From assembly GCA_964463695.1 (NCBI GenBank), contig CAYXCZ010000005.1, forward strand, positions 81,941 through 145,940: a stretch of 64,000 bases of DNA, written 5' to 3'. This stretch comes from JALNZU01 sp964463695 (GTDB lineage Bacteria > Bacteroidota > Bacteroidia > Bacteroidales > F082). Each line of letters starts with the position of its first letter. The stretch's first letter is position 1. This document shows, one piece after another, positions 1-9,349 of the stretch. The translations under genes were made by a program, and so were the position numbers. The notes beneath the pieces are model-generated. The model saw nothing but the letters and a program-made list of their open reading frames with translations. It made no database searches and was not told where the DNA came from.

Positions 1-1
1 A

Positions 2-442
2 TGGACGCCAATTATCGAAGTTGCCTTCTTATTCCTGGGCATTTTTGTAACAATGGTGCCAGCCTTGCTTTGGTTGCGCGACAATGCTCCTACACTTGGA
101 ATAGACTCTGTTGCAATGTTTTACTACGCCACCGGAGGCTTAAGTTCCTTCCTTGATAATGCTCCGACAGCTTTAGCTTTTCACAATTTAGCCCTTGGAA
201 TGGTTGACCCAACCGCAACAAATTTAGTAGCAGGAATCTCTGAAGAGTTCCTTACAGCCATTTCTTTGGGGGCTGTTTTCTTTGGTGCTATGACCTATAT
301 TGGAAACGGTCCAAACTTTATGGTTAAAGCCATTGCAGAAGAAAATAACATTTCCATGCCAAGTTTCTTTGGGTATATTTTCAAATTTTCAATAATTATT
401 TTATTGCCGATTTACATACTTACACAACTTCTATTTTTATAA
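2..442 (+). CDS. Sodium:proton antiporter / citrate-transporter family protein (5' truncated)
   Basis: This is the C-terminal part of an integral membrane transporter; the frame is open from the window edge, so the true start lies outside. The visible 146 residues are mostly hydrophobic helices. A Gly-Asn-Gly-Pro-Asn-Phe motif (about 40 residues before the end) and the preceding Leu-Asp-Asn-Ala-Pro-Thr segment are typical of the ion-transporter superfamily that contains NhaD, CitM and ArsB. The protein would move Na+/H+ or a carboxylate across the inner membrane; substrate cannot be told from this fragment. A strong terminator follows the stop codon, so it ends its transcript. Confidence 0.75.
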   Translation, partial: WTPIIEVAFLFLGIFVTMVPALLWLRDNAPTLGIDSVAMFYYATGGLSSFLDNAPTALAFHNLALGMVDPTATNLVAGISEEFLTAISLGAVFFGAMTYIGNGPNFMVKAIAEENNISMPSFFGYIFKFSIIILLPIYILTQLLFL

Positions 443-457
443 ATAAGTTGCATTAAC

Positions 458-503
458 AAAAAAGACTGCCAGATTGGGAATCCCAAACTAGCAGTCTTTT
501 TTG
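458..503 (+). terminator. Bidirectional rho-independent terminator
   Basis: Outer arms AAAAAAGACTGC (458-469) and GCAGTCTTTTTT (491-502) flank an inner stem TTGGG/CCCAA. A-rich and T-rich flanks allow it to stop both the antiporter transcript and the convergent cupin gene. Confidence 0.9.
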
Positions 504-518
504 TTTTAATTATATCGT

Positions 519-989
519 TTATAAGCCTAACTGATGAAGGATTTTTTTGTTAAAATCAAGTCCAGAACCTCCAAATTCTTCGGGTGCCCATGACGCAAAA
601 TGCTTGTCGACTTTGACATCATAAGGACCATCTTTCACTTCATAAGCAACTGAACCCGGCTCGAGGCAAATGATGCTGTGCCAGGTTCGTGGAGCAATCT
701 CGCATCCGAACTGCCCTTGCGAATGATCTAAAACAATATGATCAGTAATCGCCCCGGAGTCATCATATTCAACAACGAGAATTCTGCCACGCAAGCAAAA
801 AAAGGCTTCTGTTTTATCAGGCATTTCGTGCTTGTGTGGTTGAATGTATGTATCTGGTTCCATTGCATTTAGCATGCGTTGCAGCGTATCAGCATCATTC
901 TGATGGAAGTTAAAATTTAACCTCCTTCTTGGAGATATAAAAGCTTTATCTGCCAAGCTTGATATCATCTGCTCATCAATCTTTATCAT
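519..989 (-). CDS. WbuC-family cupin-fold metalloprotein
   Basis: A 156-residue small cupin. It carries the His-x-His cupin motif (His-Lys-His-Glu near residues 52-55), the second cupin motif region with a Thr-Trp-His-Ser sequence (about residue 102) and the Ser-Pro-Arg-Arg-Arg N-terminal signature of the WbuC family. WbuC proteins are found in O-antigen and sugar-nucleotide loci, but their reaction is not established, so I assign only the family. A glycosyltransferase lies two genes upstream on the same strand, separated by EttA, which is weak support for a polysaccharide role. Starts at an ATG; ends against the shared terminator. Confidence 0.8.
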   Translation of the reverse strand: MIKIDEQMISSLADKAFISPRRRLNFNFHQNDADTLQRMLNAMEPDTYIQPHKHEMPDKTEAFFCLRGRILVVEYDDSGAITDHIVLDHSQGQFGCEIAPRTWHSIICLEPGSVAYEVKDGPYDVKVDKHFASWAPEEFGGSGLDFNKKILHQLGL

Positions 990-1028
990 GTGAAAATCTT
1001 CGGTTAAAAAGAAATAAGTCTAATATAA

Positions 1029-2708
1029 TTAGCTGGATATGAGCTTTTTATATCTAATTCGTGATGGTCCGATATTACCGAGTCTTTTTCGCTTATTTTC
1101 TTCATATTCCGTGTAACCGCCTTCAAAAAAATAAACCTGAGAGTTTCCTTCAAAAGCAAGGATATGAGTCGCAACCCGATCGAGAAACCATCGATCGTGC
1201 GAGATGATGACGGCGCAACCGGCAAAATTTTCGATACCTTCTTCCAATGCCCTTAACGTGTTCACATCAATATCATTTGAAGGCTCATCAAGCAGCAGCA
1301 CATTGGCCTCTTGTTTCAGTGTCAATGCCAAATGCATGCGATTACGTTCACCGCCTGAAAGAACACCGGCTTTTTTTCCCTGATCATTACCCTGAAAGTT
1401 GAAACGCGCTACATAAGCCCTTGAATTGATCGTTCTGTTTCCCAACTTAAGGTCATCATGGCCTCCGGAAATAACTTCAAAAACAGTTTTTTCCGGATCA
1501 ATCTCTTCATGGGCCTGATCAACATATCCTATTTTTACCGTTTCACCAACTTCAAAGCTACCCGTATCAGGCTTTTCAAGCCCCATAATCATGCGAAATA
1601 AGGTTGTTTTACCAGCTCCATTCGGGCCGATGACACCAACTATTCCGGCTGGCGGTAGGCTGAAGTTGAGATTTTCAAAAAGAATACGGTCACCAAATGA
1701 TTTCGTAACATTTTGACATTCAATAACTTTATTTCCCAACCGATCACCATTCGGAATAAAGAGTTCCAGGCGATCTTCCTTTTGTTTGGAGTCTTCGTTA
1801 AGAAGTTTTTCGTAGGAGGACAAACGGGCTTTTGATTTGGCATGACGGGCTTTGGGGGCCATACGAACCCATTCAAGCTCTCTTTCCAATGTTTTACGCC
1901 TGCGACTTTCTGTTTTTTCTTCCATTTCAAGTCGCTTCGATTTCTGCTCAAGCCAGGAGGAATAATTTCCTTTATAAGGAATTCCTTCACCTCTGTCGAG
2001 TTCAAGAATCCAGCCAGCAGCATGATCGAGAAAATACCTGTCGTGAGTTACTGCTATAACAGTTCCTTTATATTGTTGCAGGTGCATTTCAAGCCACTCA
2101 ACAGACTCTGCATCAAGATGATTTGTAGGTTCGTCCAAAAGTAGAATATCGGGTTCGCTCAGCAGCAAGCGGCATAATGCCACCCTGCGGCGTTCGCCCC
2201 CTGATAAAACTGCTACTGAAGCATCACCATCAGGACAACGTAGTGCATCCATAGCACGTTCCAATTTGTTATCGAGCTCCCATGCGTCTTTTTGCTCGAT
2301 CAGATCTGTTAGGCGGCCTTGTTCTTCGATGAGCTTTGTCATCTCATCATCCGACATTGGTTCCATGAAACGATTATTGACATCTTCATATGCTTTCAGA
2401 ATGTCGACAATCTCCTGAACCCCTTCCTCAACTACCTGTCTTACAGTCTTCAAAGGATCAAGATCAGGTTCCTGGTCAAGCATACCAACGCTATAACCTG
2501 GAGAAAATACCACTTCTCCCTGATACGACTTTTCTTTTCCTGCAATAATGCGGAGCAAGGTTGACTTACCAGAACCATTTAAACCAATGATGCCGATTTT
2601 AGCACCATAAAAAAATGACAGGTATATGTCTTTAAGAATTTGACGGTTTGGTGGCACAATTTTGCTGACACCTACCATCGAAAAAATTATCTTTTTATCG
2701 TCTGACAC
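1029..2708 (-). CDS. ettA: Energy-dependent translational throttle protein EttA (ABC-F ATPase)
   Basis: Soluble ABC-F protein of 559 residues with two ATP-binding cassettes and no membrane segments. Walker A motifs are GLNGSGKST (residues 42-50) and GPNGAGKTT (about 360). Each cassette has an LSGGER signature and an LLLDEP Walker B. The linker between them is charged and helical, as in factors that bind the ribosomal E site and gate the first peptide bond according to ATP/ADP ratio. The length equals the family norm. The start codon is GTG (2706-2708): the encoded MSDDKKIIFSM N terminus is what I expect for this family, and no ATG gives a better start. Confidence 0.93.
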   Translation of the reverse strand: MSDDKKIIFSMVGVSKIVPPNRQILKDIYLSFFYGAKIGIIGLNGSGKSTLLRIIAGKEKSYQGEVVFSPGYSVGMLDQEPDLDPLKTVRQVVEEGVQEIVDILKAYEDVNNRFMEPMSDDEMTKLIEEQGRLTDLIEQKDAWELDNKLERAMDALRCPDGDASVAVLSGGERRRVALCRLLLSEPDILLLDEPTNHLDAESVEWLEMHLQQYKGTVIAVTHDRYFLDHAAGWILELDRGEGIPYKGNYSSWLEQKSKRLEMEEKTESRRRKTLERELEWVRMAPKARHAKSKARLSSYEKLLNEDSKQKEDRLELFIPNGDRLGNKVIECQNVTKSFGDRILFENLNFSLPPAGIVGVIGPNGAGKTTLFRMIMGLEKPDTGSFEVGETVKIGYVDQAHEEIDPEKTVFEVISGGHDDLKLGNRTINSRAYVARFNFQGNDQGKKAGVLSGGERNRMHLALTLKQEANVLLLDEPSNDIDVNTLRALEEGIENFAGCAVIISHDRWFLDRVATHILAFEGNSQVYFFEGGYTEYEENKRKRLGNIGPSRIRYKKLISS

Positions 2709-2827
2709 TGTTTATAAGAATTTAGTTTTTATCAAAAAATGATTCGGTAATTAACAACGGAGTTCAACAGTTAAGTTGACAAATATATAAAATCAGCCGC
2801 AACTTCCAATGCGACAAACACACGAAT

Positions 2828-4006
2828 TTATTTCCCCAACTCTTTATACATTTCAAATTCCAGTCTGGCGGTGGCACTTTCCCAGTTATAAAAATCATTA
2901 ACAAAACGATGTCCGTTAAGGGCGATTGTATCAGAAAATGAAGGGTTTGTCAACAATCTGATGATTGCTTTCGAAAGTTCTGCAGCTGTTTCACCAACAA
3001 GAATGTGCTCTTCATTTATTGCCTTCAACGAGTCGTTTGCCAAAGGAGTTGTTACACAGGGTATCTGCATTGACATGGCTTCCAGCAATTTGTTTTGCAA
3101 ACCAGTTCCCATCTGCATTGGTGCTACAAAAACCCTTGAACCTGCATAAGCATGTCTTATGTCATCCATCCATCCACTTACATATATCCGTTCATTGGCA
3201 AGATTTACAACACTTCTATCGGGAGTAGCCCCTGCAATCAGGAGCTTTGCTTCGGGATTTTCTTTCCAAACCATGGGCATGATAACCTGTGATAAAAAAA
3301 CTGCAGCATTAACATTTGGTGGATAAGCCATGTTTCCGGTAAATACCACATCATACTTTTTGTCCATTTGCCTAGGTATGAAATAATCGTGATCCACACC
3401 ATTTGGAATAACGATAATTTCCTCTTTATGAGTATGTTGAATAAGATCACGATCGGGTAAGCTAATGATTGTTTTAAGATCAAAATCATCAAAAACCGCT
3501 GCTTCGTAATTAGCGAGGCGTTTGAACTCCATTTTGAAAAAAGGTTTCATAAAAAATGAGGCCAAAAGCATTCTCCTATGCATCCCCATCGAAAAAACAT
3601 CTTGATAATCAAGCACTTTAGGTAGCTTATGATAACGAATATATTCAGCAACACGTAAAAGTTGTCCATAAATAATATCTGGCTGATGGTGTTTTATGAG
3701 CTGGTTGATACGTTTATGTGCAGAGTGGCTGTAAAAATATCCTGTTTGAAGCGGCTTTCCGGATATCCATGCCAGGAGGAGGTTTAAAACAATTGCTGTT
3801 TTTGATAAATCAATGAAATTGACTGATTTACAATAAGGTTGTAAGGCTCTGAATGCTTTTTGTTTGTCAGCCGAACTATCTGTATTTAAAGCACAGAGAA
3901 TGATTTCATTTGATTTTGAAAGACACCTTATCTGATGAAAAGCCCTAAGTTTGTCTCCCTTTTCAAGGGGCCATGGAATTCTGGACAGCAAAACAAAAAT
4001 TCTCAT
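2828..4006 (-). CDS. Glycosyltransferase family 4 (GT-B fold)
   Basis: A 392-residue GT-B glycosyltransferase. The N-terminal Rossmann half opens with a lysine-rich Pro-Leu-Glu-Lys-Gly-Asp-Lys segment like those of TIGR03087-type transferases. The C-terminal donor-binding half holds Ile-Pro-Asn-Gly-Val-Asp-His-Asp (about residue 199), a Val-Phe-Thr-Gly-Asn-Met segment, and the conserved Gly-Thr-Gly-Leu-Gln-Asn-Lys-Leu-Leu-Glu motif (about 302-311), which includes the nucleotide-sugar-contacting glutamate. It probably transfers a hexose in cell-surface polysaccharide synthesis. Donor and acceptor are unknown. No other polysaccharide genes are in the window, so it is isolated. It starts at an ATG. 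Confidence 0.8.
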   Translation of the reverse strand: MRIFVLLSRIPWPLEKGDKLRAFHQIRCLSKSNEIILCALNTDSSADKQKAFRALQPYCKSVNFIDLSKTAIVLNLLLAWISGKPLQTGYFYSHSAHKRINQLIKHHQPDIIYGQLLRVAEYIRYHKLPKVLDYQDVFSMGMHRRMLLASFFMKPFFKMEFKRLANYEAAVFDDFDLKTIISLPDRDLIQHTHKEEIIVIPNGVDHDYFIPRQMDKKYDVVFTGNMAYPPNVNAAVFLSQVIMPMVWKENPEAKLLIAGATPDRSVVNLANERIYVSGWMDDIRHAYAGSRVFVAPMQMGTGLQNKLLEAMSMQIPCVTTPLANDSLKAINEEHILVGETAAELSKAIIRLLTNPSFSDTIALNGHRFVNDFYNWESATARLEFEMYKELGK

Positions 4007-4136
4007 ACGGATAGCAGTAAGTGTTAGATTTCCTATAATTCAATTGCAAAGATAAACCTTAGCTGTTAAGATTGAATAGAAGTAATTCGAAAACCCTGGA
4101 AAGAAACCATTTTTACACAGTGCCGAGATTATTTAA

Positions 4137-5276
4137 TTAGGAAGGCGGCATAAAAAGAAGGCACACCTTTGCTCCGCCTTCTGGTTTATTATTGATTGAG
4201 ATTTTACCACCATGAGCCTCCATAATTAACCTTACGGCAGTGAGTGAAAGTCCACTGGAAGCCCGTTCTGACATTGCTTCAGGATCAAATTCCTTTGAGA
4301 AGAAATCCAATATCTCGCTTATGAATCCCGGGCCATCATCGCTAACCTGAAGGCAGACTTCTTTTTTATCATTTTCAAACGTATTCAATTCAATGAGACC
4401 ACCATCTGGTAAATTATTAACCGCGTTCTCAACAAGAATCACAAGGCATTTGCGAATCAATTCCGAATCACCGGTAACGAGCATTGAATCACTTACAGGG
4501 CTAACAAAAAGTTTTATATTTCTTTCTGTGATGCGATACTGTAATTCGTCCAAAGCCATTTCAAAAAGAACGTTCACTAACAATGGAAACATTTCCGGAC
4601 GCTGGCTCCTGGTTTGAAGCGAAGTGATGAGCAGAGCCATTTCTGAAAATCGCGCCAGTCGATTAGACGTTTGCTCCATTGATACTAAATATTCCTGTTG
4701 TTCTTCGGTGAGGGTGGTAGTTTGCATGATAGAATTCAATCCTACCAACGCGTTGAGTGGTGTTCTTAATTCATGTCCTATAATAGAAAGAAAATCACTT
4801 TTAGATTTTTCGATACGCCCAAGTTGCTCATTGGCTATCTCCAGTTGTGCTGTCCTATCCCTAACAATAATCTCAAGGTTTCGGTTCAAACTATCCAGCT
4901 GTTTCCTTCTAGAGTTAAGCTCAAGCTGGGTTTTAACCCGAGCCAGGAGTTCGGCACTATTGAAAGGTTTTGTAACATAATCATTGGCCCCAGCTTTAAA
5001 GCCCTTTACAATGCTGTCTTCGTCGGTTTTTGCTGTAAGAAAAATCACCGAAATATCGGCAGTTGCTGCATTGGATCTCAATTTCTGACACACCTCAAAG
5101 CCATCCATTTCCGGCATCATGATATCGAGCAAAATCAAATCAAAATCGTTGGCATTTGCCAGCTCTAAAGCACTTTTTCCATCGGTCGAATATGCAATAT
5201 TATAGTTTTGCTCGACAAGAATATTGCCAACAATTTGAATATTCCTGGGATTATCATCAACAACTAATATATTCAT
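4137..5276 (-). CDS. Receiver-histidine kinase (response regulator fused to HisKA/HATPase)
   Basis: A 379-residue cytoplasmic protein. An N-terminal receiver (1-120) has acidic residues after VVDD, the phospho-acceptor Asp in LILLDIMMPEMDG and the conserved Lys in YVTKPF. A coiled coil (125-165) follows, then HisKA with the H-box His-Glu-Leu-Arg-Thr-Pro (about 175) and a HATPase domain with N box ENAVNN and G1 box SDDGPG. The G2 box is weakened to Ser-Gly-Leu-Ser-Leu instead of GxGLGL, so ATP binding may be atypical. It lies 36 bases downstream of the TPR sensor kinase on the same strand. The two are probably co-transcribed and may pass phosphate between them. Confidence 0.88.
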   Translation of the reverse strand: MNILVVDDNPRNIQIVGNILVEQNYNIAYSTDGKSALELANANDFDLILLDIMMPEMDGFEVCQKLRSNAATADISVIFLTAKTDEDSIVKGFKAGANDYVTKPFNSAELLARVKTQLELNSRRKQLDSLNRNLEIIVRDRTAQLEIANEQLGRIEKSKSDFLSIIGHELRTPLNALVGLNSIMQTTTLTEEQQEYLVSMEQTSNRLARFSEMALLITSLQTRSQRPEMFPLLVNVLFEMALDELQYRITERNIKLFVSPVSDSMLVTGDSELIRKCLVILVENAVNNLPDGGLIELNTFENDKKEVCLQVSDDGPGFISEILDFFSKEFDPEAMSERASSGLSLTAVRLIMEAHGGKISINNKPEGGAKVCLLFMPPS

Positions 5277-5312
5277 CTATAACATCTTAAAGATTAAATC
5301 AAGCTAATTTTA

Positions 5313-8144
5313 TTATTCTGTTATGAAATCAGCAGCATTGGTTGTAAGCTCAAAAAGATTCAAGTGTTCGATGATTTTTTCAACATCAAAAGTTTTGATG
5401 CTTTTTTTCAAATCACTACTAAAATCCACTAAGATTGTTTGGTTATTAGCCAGACCATATCGATGCATTTCATCTGCAAATTGTGCAGCATCATGAATAA
5501 AATGACTTTGTTTTGCTTTGAAATACTTTTTCATTAATTGCTGAGCCATTTCATTGCTTGTAATGAACAGCAGTTTTTCTCTTTCAAATTTGATATTGCT
5601 TTGATTCTTACTACCGATCAATTCTGATAATCTATTTTTAATTAGATCAGATTCCTCAGGCAGTTTGAATACATGCATTGCCAACAAACTGATTTTCAAT
5701 TCTACATGAAGTACATCTTTATACACAAAAACTGGGTCATGCTGAAGAATCCCTGCAGAGAAATCATTAAACTCGTTACCAAATTCATTGTAATTCAACG
5801 CATTCAGATCAACGATCAATACTTTGTACAATTTATGCTTTCCATAAACCTGCAACAAATCCAGGTCGGCAAAAACGTCACAAGTAAGCTCAGATTTGTT
5901 CACAATCTGATCAACCAGTGTTTTGATAGTCAAGTCATTGCTCACTAAACACAAAGGAGCAGGAATAACCTGATGAATATTTTCAGTAGTGATGAGCCGA
6001 AGATGAGTTCTTTCGGGTATTACGGTTACTGATGGGAAATTCAAAATAAATTTTGTCCCTTCATTCAGGCTGCTTGTTGCATGAATGCTCCCACTCATAG
6101 CCTCAACCAGGCGTCTGGTGATCGTTAAACCCAAACCCGTTCCTTTCACATTTATTTTCCCAGGCGCTGACTGGAAGAAGGCTTCAAAAATTTGCTCAAG
6201 TTCTGACTGCTCCATGCCATGACCTGTATCAGAAACCTCAATTGAAAGATCACCATGAAATTCATTTTGCATGGTGATTTCAGCCTTAACTTTAACCATC
6301 CCTGCAGATGTAAACTTTATGGCATTACCAATAAGATTAAACATAATTTGGCGTAGTGAACTTTCGCTGAAGTGGATGGTACGAGGAAATGAAGACTTGA
6401 TATCTACTAAAAATTCAATTTCTTTTTGCTGAAACTGAGGTTCAAAAATTCGTTTAACATCTTCTATCAATATCCTGAATTCCAATGGTTTATATTCAAT
6501 ATCGATCTTCCCTGATTCAATTTTTGATAAGTCAAGGATATCGTTTATCAGGACTAGCAAGTTCTGACCACTGCTGCGGATTGACTCCAAATAACTTAGT
6601 TGTTGTGCGTCGCTAATCAATCGTTCGAGAATATCAGTAAATCCAATTACTGAGTTCATTGGAGTTCTGATTTCGTGACTCATATTAGCTAAAAACTGAC
6701 TTTTAAGTCTATTGCTTTGCTCAGCATCTTGTTTTGCAATGAGCAACTCATCAGCGTATTCTTTAAGCTTATCGCGGGCCTCCTCAATTTCTTTATTCTT
6801 GATTCTCAGCAGTTTGTTTTTTCTGTTGATAAACCTCAACACATACAACATGAACAAAATTCCTAAAACAAGAAAAACGAAGCCAGTCATTATCAAGTAA
6901 TTATATAACAATTGGCGCTTAATTCTTAAATCGGCCAATTGTTTTTCGTTTTCGAGCAATGCTATTTTACTATCAGTTTGTTCACGATTGAACATTGCCT
7001 GCATTTGGTAAACAACTTTTTGTGTATTCTCATTTAAGATACTGTCATTCAATACAGTAGATTTCTCCAGAAAGTAAATTGCATCTTTTGTATTTCCTGC
7101 CGCTTTTTGAATCTCATACAGGAATTTGTAGGCATCCTTAAGAGCCGACCGATTGCTGGTTCGTTCAGCTAACCTTAGCCCTTCACTTGCATAAGGAAGC
7201 GCTTTTTGAAAGTTCTTATTTAAAATGTGTATCTGAGTAATCTTTAAATTATTGATTGCCAAATAATATAAATCATTGGTGGAGGTATTTAACTGTAAGC
7301 TGAGCGTGAAATAATTCAGTGCTTTTTCGAGATCACCTTTTCTTAAAAACACTTCGCCCATATCGTTATAACAAATAGCGACACCACGCTGTGATTTTGT
7401 CTCACGATTAACCTCGAGTGAAAGCATGAAATACTCAAGAGCTTTGTCAAGATCGTTTTTATTCAGGTGCACATGGCCAATGTTATTCAAGTTAATTGCC
7501 ACACCATTAAGGTTGTTAGTCATTTGCTCAACGCGCAAACATTCTCTGAAATTTCTCAACGCTTCTTCGTGGTTGTCGAGAGATAGATAAATATTTCCAA
7601 GGCCATTGGTTGCAAAAACATAACCGCGCTGATAAGAAATTGAATCTGAAATTGTTAATGCTCTTTGATAAGCATCAATAGCCTTGGCATAGCGATCCAT
7701 TCTACGGTAAATTAAACCAAGATTGTTAAGTGCAGTAACTAAATTTACACCGCTCATATATCGTTCAGCATAATATTGCTGCTGATAATGCCAAAACAAT
7801 GCCGATTCAAAGTCATATGCCTGACGTTGGGCGATACCATATCGTCCCATCTGGTCAATAAAAAAAACAATAAGACTTGAATCTTCAAGTGAGTTCATGG
7901 AAGTTTGAAGCAACAGACTTGCTTCTGCTGTACTTTTTTTGTTGACAAGCATGCTGTCGACATCCAGAAGCCCTTGCGTCATTTTGAGGGAATCAGACTG
8001 ATAGTGTGAAAAAGCGTCAGTCTCAATAACGCGCTTTCCGGAATCACTCAGCGATTGCGAATTAAGATCCAATCCGGCAAACATCAAAAATGAGAGAATT
8101 CCCATAAAAATGTTACGAAGGAAAATTGAATCGAAGGGCTTCAT
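5313..8144 (-). CDS. TPR-containing sensor histidine kinase with degenerate receiver-like C terminus
   Basis: A large sensor of about 943 residues. A signal/anchor helix at the N terminus is followed by roughly six tetratricopeptide repeats (about 95-380) predicted to be periplasmic, one membrane helix (about 415-435), a coiled coil, HisKA with His-Glu-Ile-Arg-Thr-Pro-Met, and a HATPase domain with N box NLIGNAIKF, G1 DTGHGM and G2 GTGLGL. The last ~220 residues look like two receiver folds with incomplete active sites: an IVDLNAL strand and a VFVYKD segment, then LLFITS and ILVDFSS. I chose the ATG at 8142-8144; an in-frame TTG nine codons upstream is less likely. It is followed closely by the receiver-kinase gene. 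Confidence 0.88.
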   Translation of the reverse strand: MKPFDSIFLRNIFMGILSFLMFAGLDLNSQSLSDSGKRVIETDAFSHYQSDSLKMTQGLLDVDSMLVNKKSTAEASLLLQTSMNSLEDSSLIVFFIDQMGRYGIAQRQAYDFESALFWHYQQQYYAERYMSGVNLVTALNNLGLIYRRMDRYAKAIDAYQRALTISDSISYQRGYVFATNGLGNIYLSLDNHEEALRNFRECLRVEQMTNNLNGVAINLNNIGHVHLNKNDLDKALEYFMLSLEVNRETKSQRGVAICYNDMGEVFLRKGDLEKALNYFTLSLQLNTSTNDLYYLAINNLKITQIHILNKNFQKALPYASEGLRLAERTSNRSALKDAYKFLYEIQKAAGNTKDAIYFLEKSTVLNDSILNENTQKVVYQMQAMFNREQTDSKIALLENEKQLADLRIKRQLLYNYLIMTGFVFLVLGILFMLYVLRFINRKNKLLRIKNKEIEEARDKLKEYADELLIAKQDAEQSNRLKSQFLANMSHEIRTPMNSVIGFTDILERLISDAQQLSYLESIRSSGQNLLVLINDILDLSKIESGKIDIEYKPLEFRILIEDVKRIFEPQFQQKEIEFLVDIKSSFPRTIHFSESSLRQIMFNLIGNAIKFTSAGMVKVKAEITMQNEFHGDLSIEVSDTGHGMEQSELEQIFEAFFQSAPGKINVKGTGLGLTITRRLVEAMSGSIHATSSLNEGTKFILNFPSVTVIPERTHLRLITTENIHQVIPAPLCLVSNDLTIKTLVDQIVNKSELTCDVFADLDLLQVYGKHKLYKVLIVDLNALNYNEFGNEFNDFSAGILQHDPVFVYKDVLHVELKISLLAMHVFKLPEESDLIKNRLSELIGSKNQSNIKFEREKLLFITSNEMAQQLMKKYFKAKQSHFIHDAAQFADEMHRYGLANNQTILVDFSSDLKKSIKTFDVEKIIEHLNLFELTTNAADFITE

Positions 8145-8307
8145 GAAGGTTGAGTGATTTACACGATTCAAAATTAATAAAAGCTTTGATATAAGCTAAT
8201 GATTTATTGATCAGGGCCGAATATTGTTAATTATCCAGCATTTTGAATTACTTTAACACTAATTACAAAACAAAGTGAAGTTAAACCTGTTTACATAGAA
8301 AGAAATA

Positions 8308-8841
8308 ATGATGTCATTAAAAAGAATACTCAAGCCCCTGATGCTGCTCGCATACATTTTCCTTTTTGGTCAATGTACACATAGCCAACAGGTGCAAGAT
8401 GAGAAAGCAACTTATAAAATTCCTGAAGGTATGATTGGAAAAATTGAAAAAACAGAGGCTGAATGGCTCAAAGAACTTGGACCTGAAAAATATAAAATAT
8501 TGCGCCAATGTAGCACAGAACCGCCTTTTACAGGCAAATACGTTAATCACAAAGGCAAGGGCAGCTATGTTTGTTCAGGTTGTGGGACTGTGCTTTTTTC
8601 TTCTGAAACTAAATTCGATTCGAAGTCAGGATGGCCAAGTTTTTTTGATGCTGTTGAAAAAAACAAGATTAAAGAGATTCGGGATACCAGTTATGGCATG
8701 ATTCGTACAGAAATTAAGTGTGCTACCTGTGAGGGTCATCTTGGGCATGTGTTTCCCGATGGTCCTCCTCCTTCTGGTTTGAGGTATTGCGTGAACTCAG
8801 CAGCTCTTGACTTTATTCCTATAGAAGACAGTAAAAAATAG
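8308..8841 (+). CDS. msrB: Peptide-methionine (R)-S-oxide reductase MsrB, exported or lipid-anchored
   Basis: Reduces methionine-R-sulfoxide in damaged proteins. The 177 residues begin with a hydrophobic export signal ending at Cys23, which suggests a lipoprotein, although Gln at -1 is not a classical lipobox. The SelR domain (about 50-173) is intact. Zinc cysteines are C89/C92 and C138/C141. The catalytic cysteine is C161 in RYCVNSAAL, and C68 is a candidate resolving cysteine. The usual Gly-Trp-Pro-Ser-Phe and Gly-His-Leu-Gly-His-Val-Phe motifs are present. It is monocistronic, divergent from the sensor kinase. Export implies protection of envelope proteins from oxidation. Confidence 0.92.
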   Translation: MMSLKRILKPLMLLAYIFLFGQCTHSQQVQDEKATYKIPEGMIGKIEKTEAEWLKELGPEKYKILRQCSTEPPFTGKYVNHKGKGSYVCSGCGTVLFSSETKFDSKSGWPSFFDAVEKNKIKEIRDTSYGMIRTEIKCATCEGHLGHVFPDGPPPSGLRYCVNSAALDFIPIEDSKK

Positions 8842-8893
8842 AGAAGCATTTCGATCTCATATCACCGTTTTACTGCGATGAAATATCGCTTCT

Positions 8894-9349
8894 TCACTTC
8901 TTTATTGTCAATAAACTATTGAGTTGTTTGAAATTTGATATAGTCTGGTCGAGTTGACCCGGCTGCTCAAACAAGGTATAATAAGCCTCGAAACTACTGT
9001 GATACCTGGTTTTGCCATTAGCGACAACTTTTATACAATTTGCTGCTTTTTTGCAGTAAAAGGTGAGTGCATGACCAACGGGTTCATCTGTGTAAACGGC
9101 TCTGATTTCACTTTCCTGAATTTCTGATAGATTAAAAGAAATCTCAAAATCATCAATTGTATCTTTCTCTGTAATGAAGCCATAGGTTGTGATATTAAAC
9201 CAGGAAGATGAGTTCGGATTTCCCTTTAAATACTCATTTTCAACTTCTTGTATTACTGTCAATATCTTAAGGAGCTGCAGATCAGATTGTGCAGGAAGGT
9301 AAATACTCCAGAAAAGACTTAAGATTGCAGCTAAGCTAAAGGTTTTCAT
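8894..9349 (-). CDS. Exported protein of unknown function
   Basis: A 151-residue protein I do not recognise. It has a clear signal peptide (about residues 1-20, ending Leu-Pro-Ala-Gln) and no other membrane segment, so it should be periplasmic or outer-membrane associated. Two cysteines near residue 93-99 (Phe-Tyr-Cys-Lys-Lys-Ala-Ala-Asn-Cys) could form a disulfide. Its start overlaps the end of the upstream symporter gene by 14 bases, which implies translational coupling within the symporter operon. A role linked to amino-acid uptake is only an inference from position. Confidence 0.7.
   Translation of the reverse strand: MKTFSLAAILSLFWSIYLPAQSDLQLLKILTVIQEVENEYLKGNPNSSSWFNITTYGFITEKDTIDDFEISFNLSEIQESEIRAVYTDEPVGHALTFYCKKAANCIKVVANGKTRYHSSFEAYYTLFEQPGQLDQTISNFKQLNSLLTIKK

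Noticed and set aside
8842..8893. Imperfect inverted repeat between msrB and the exported-protein gene
   Set aside because: GAAGC/GCTTC and ATTTC/GAAAT pair but with bulges and no T run, so I do not call it a terminator.
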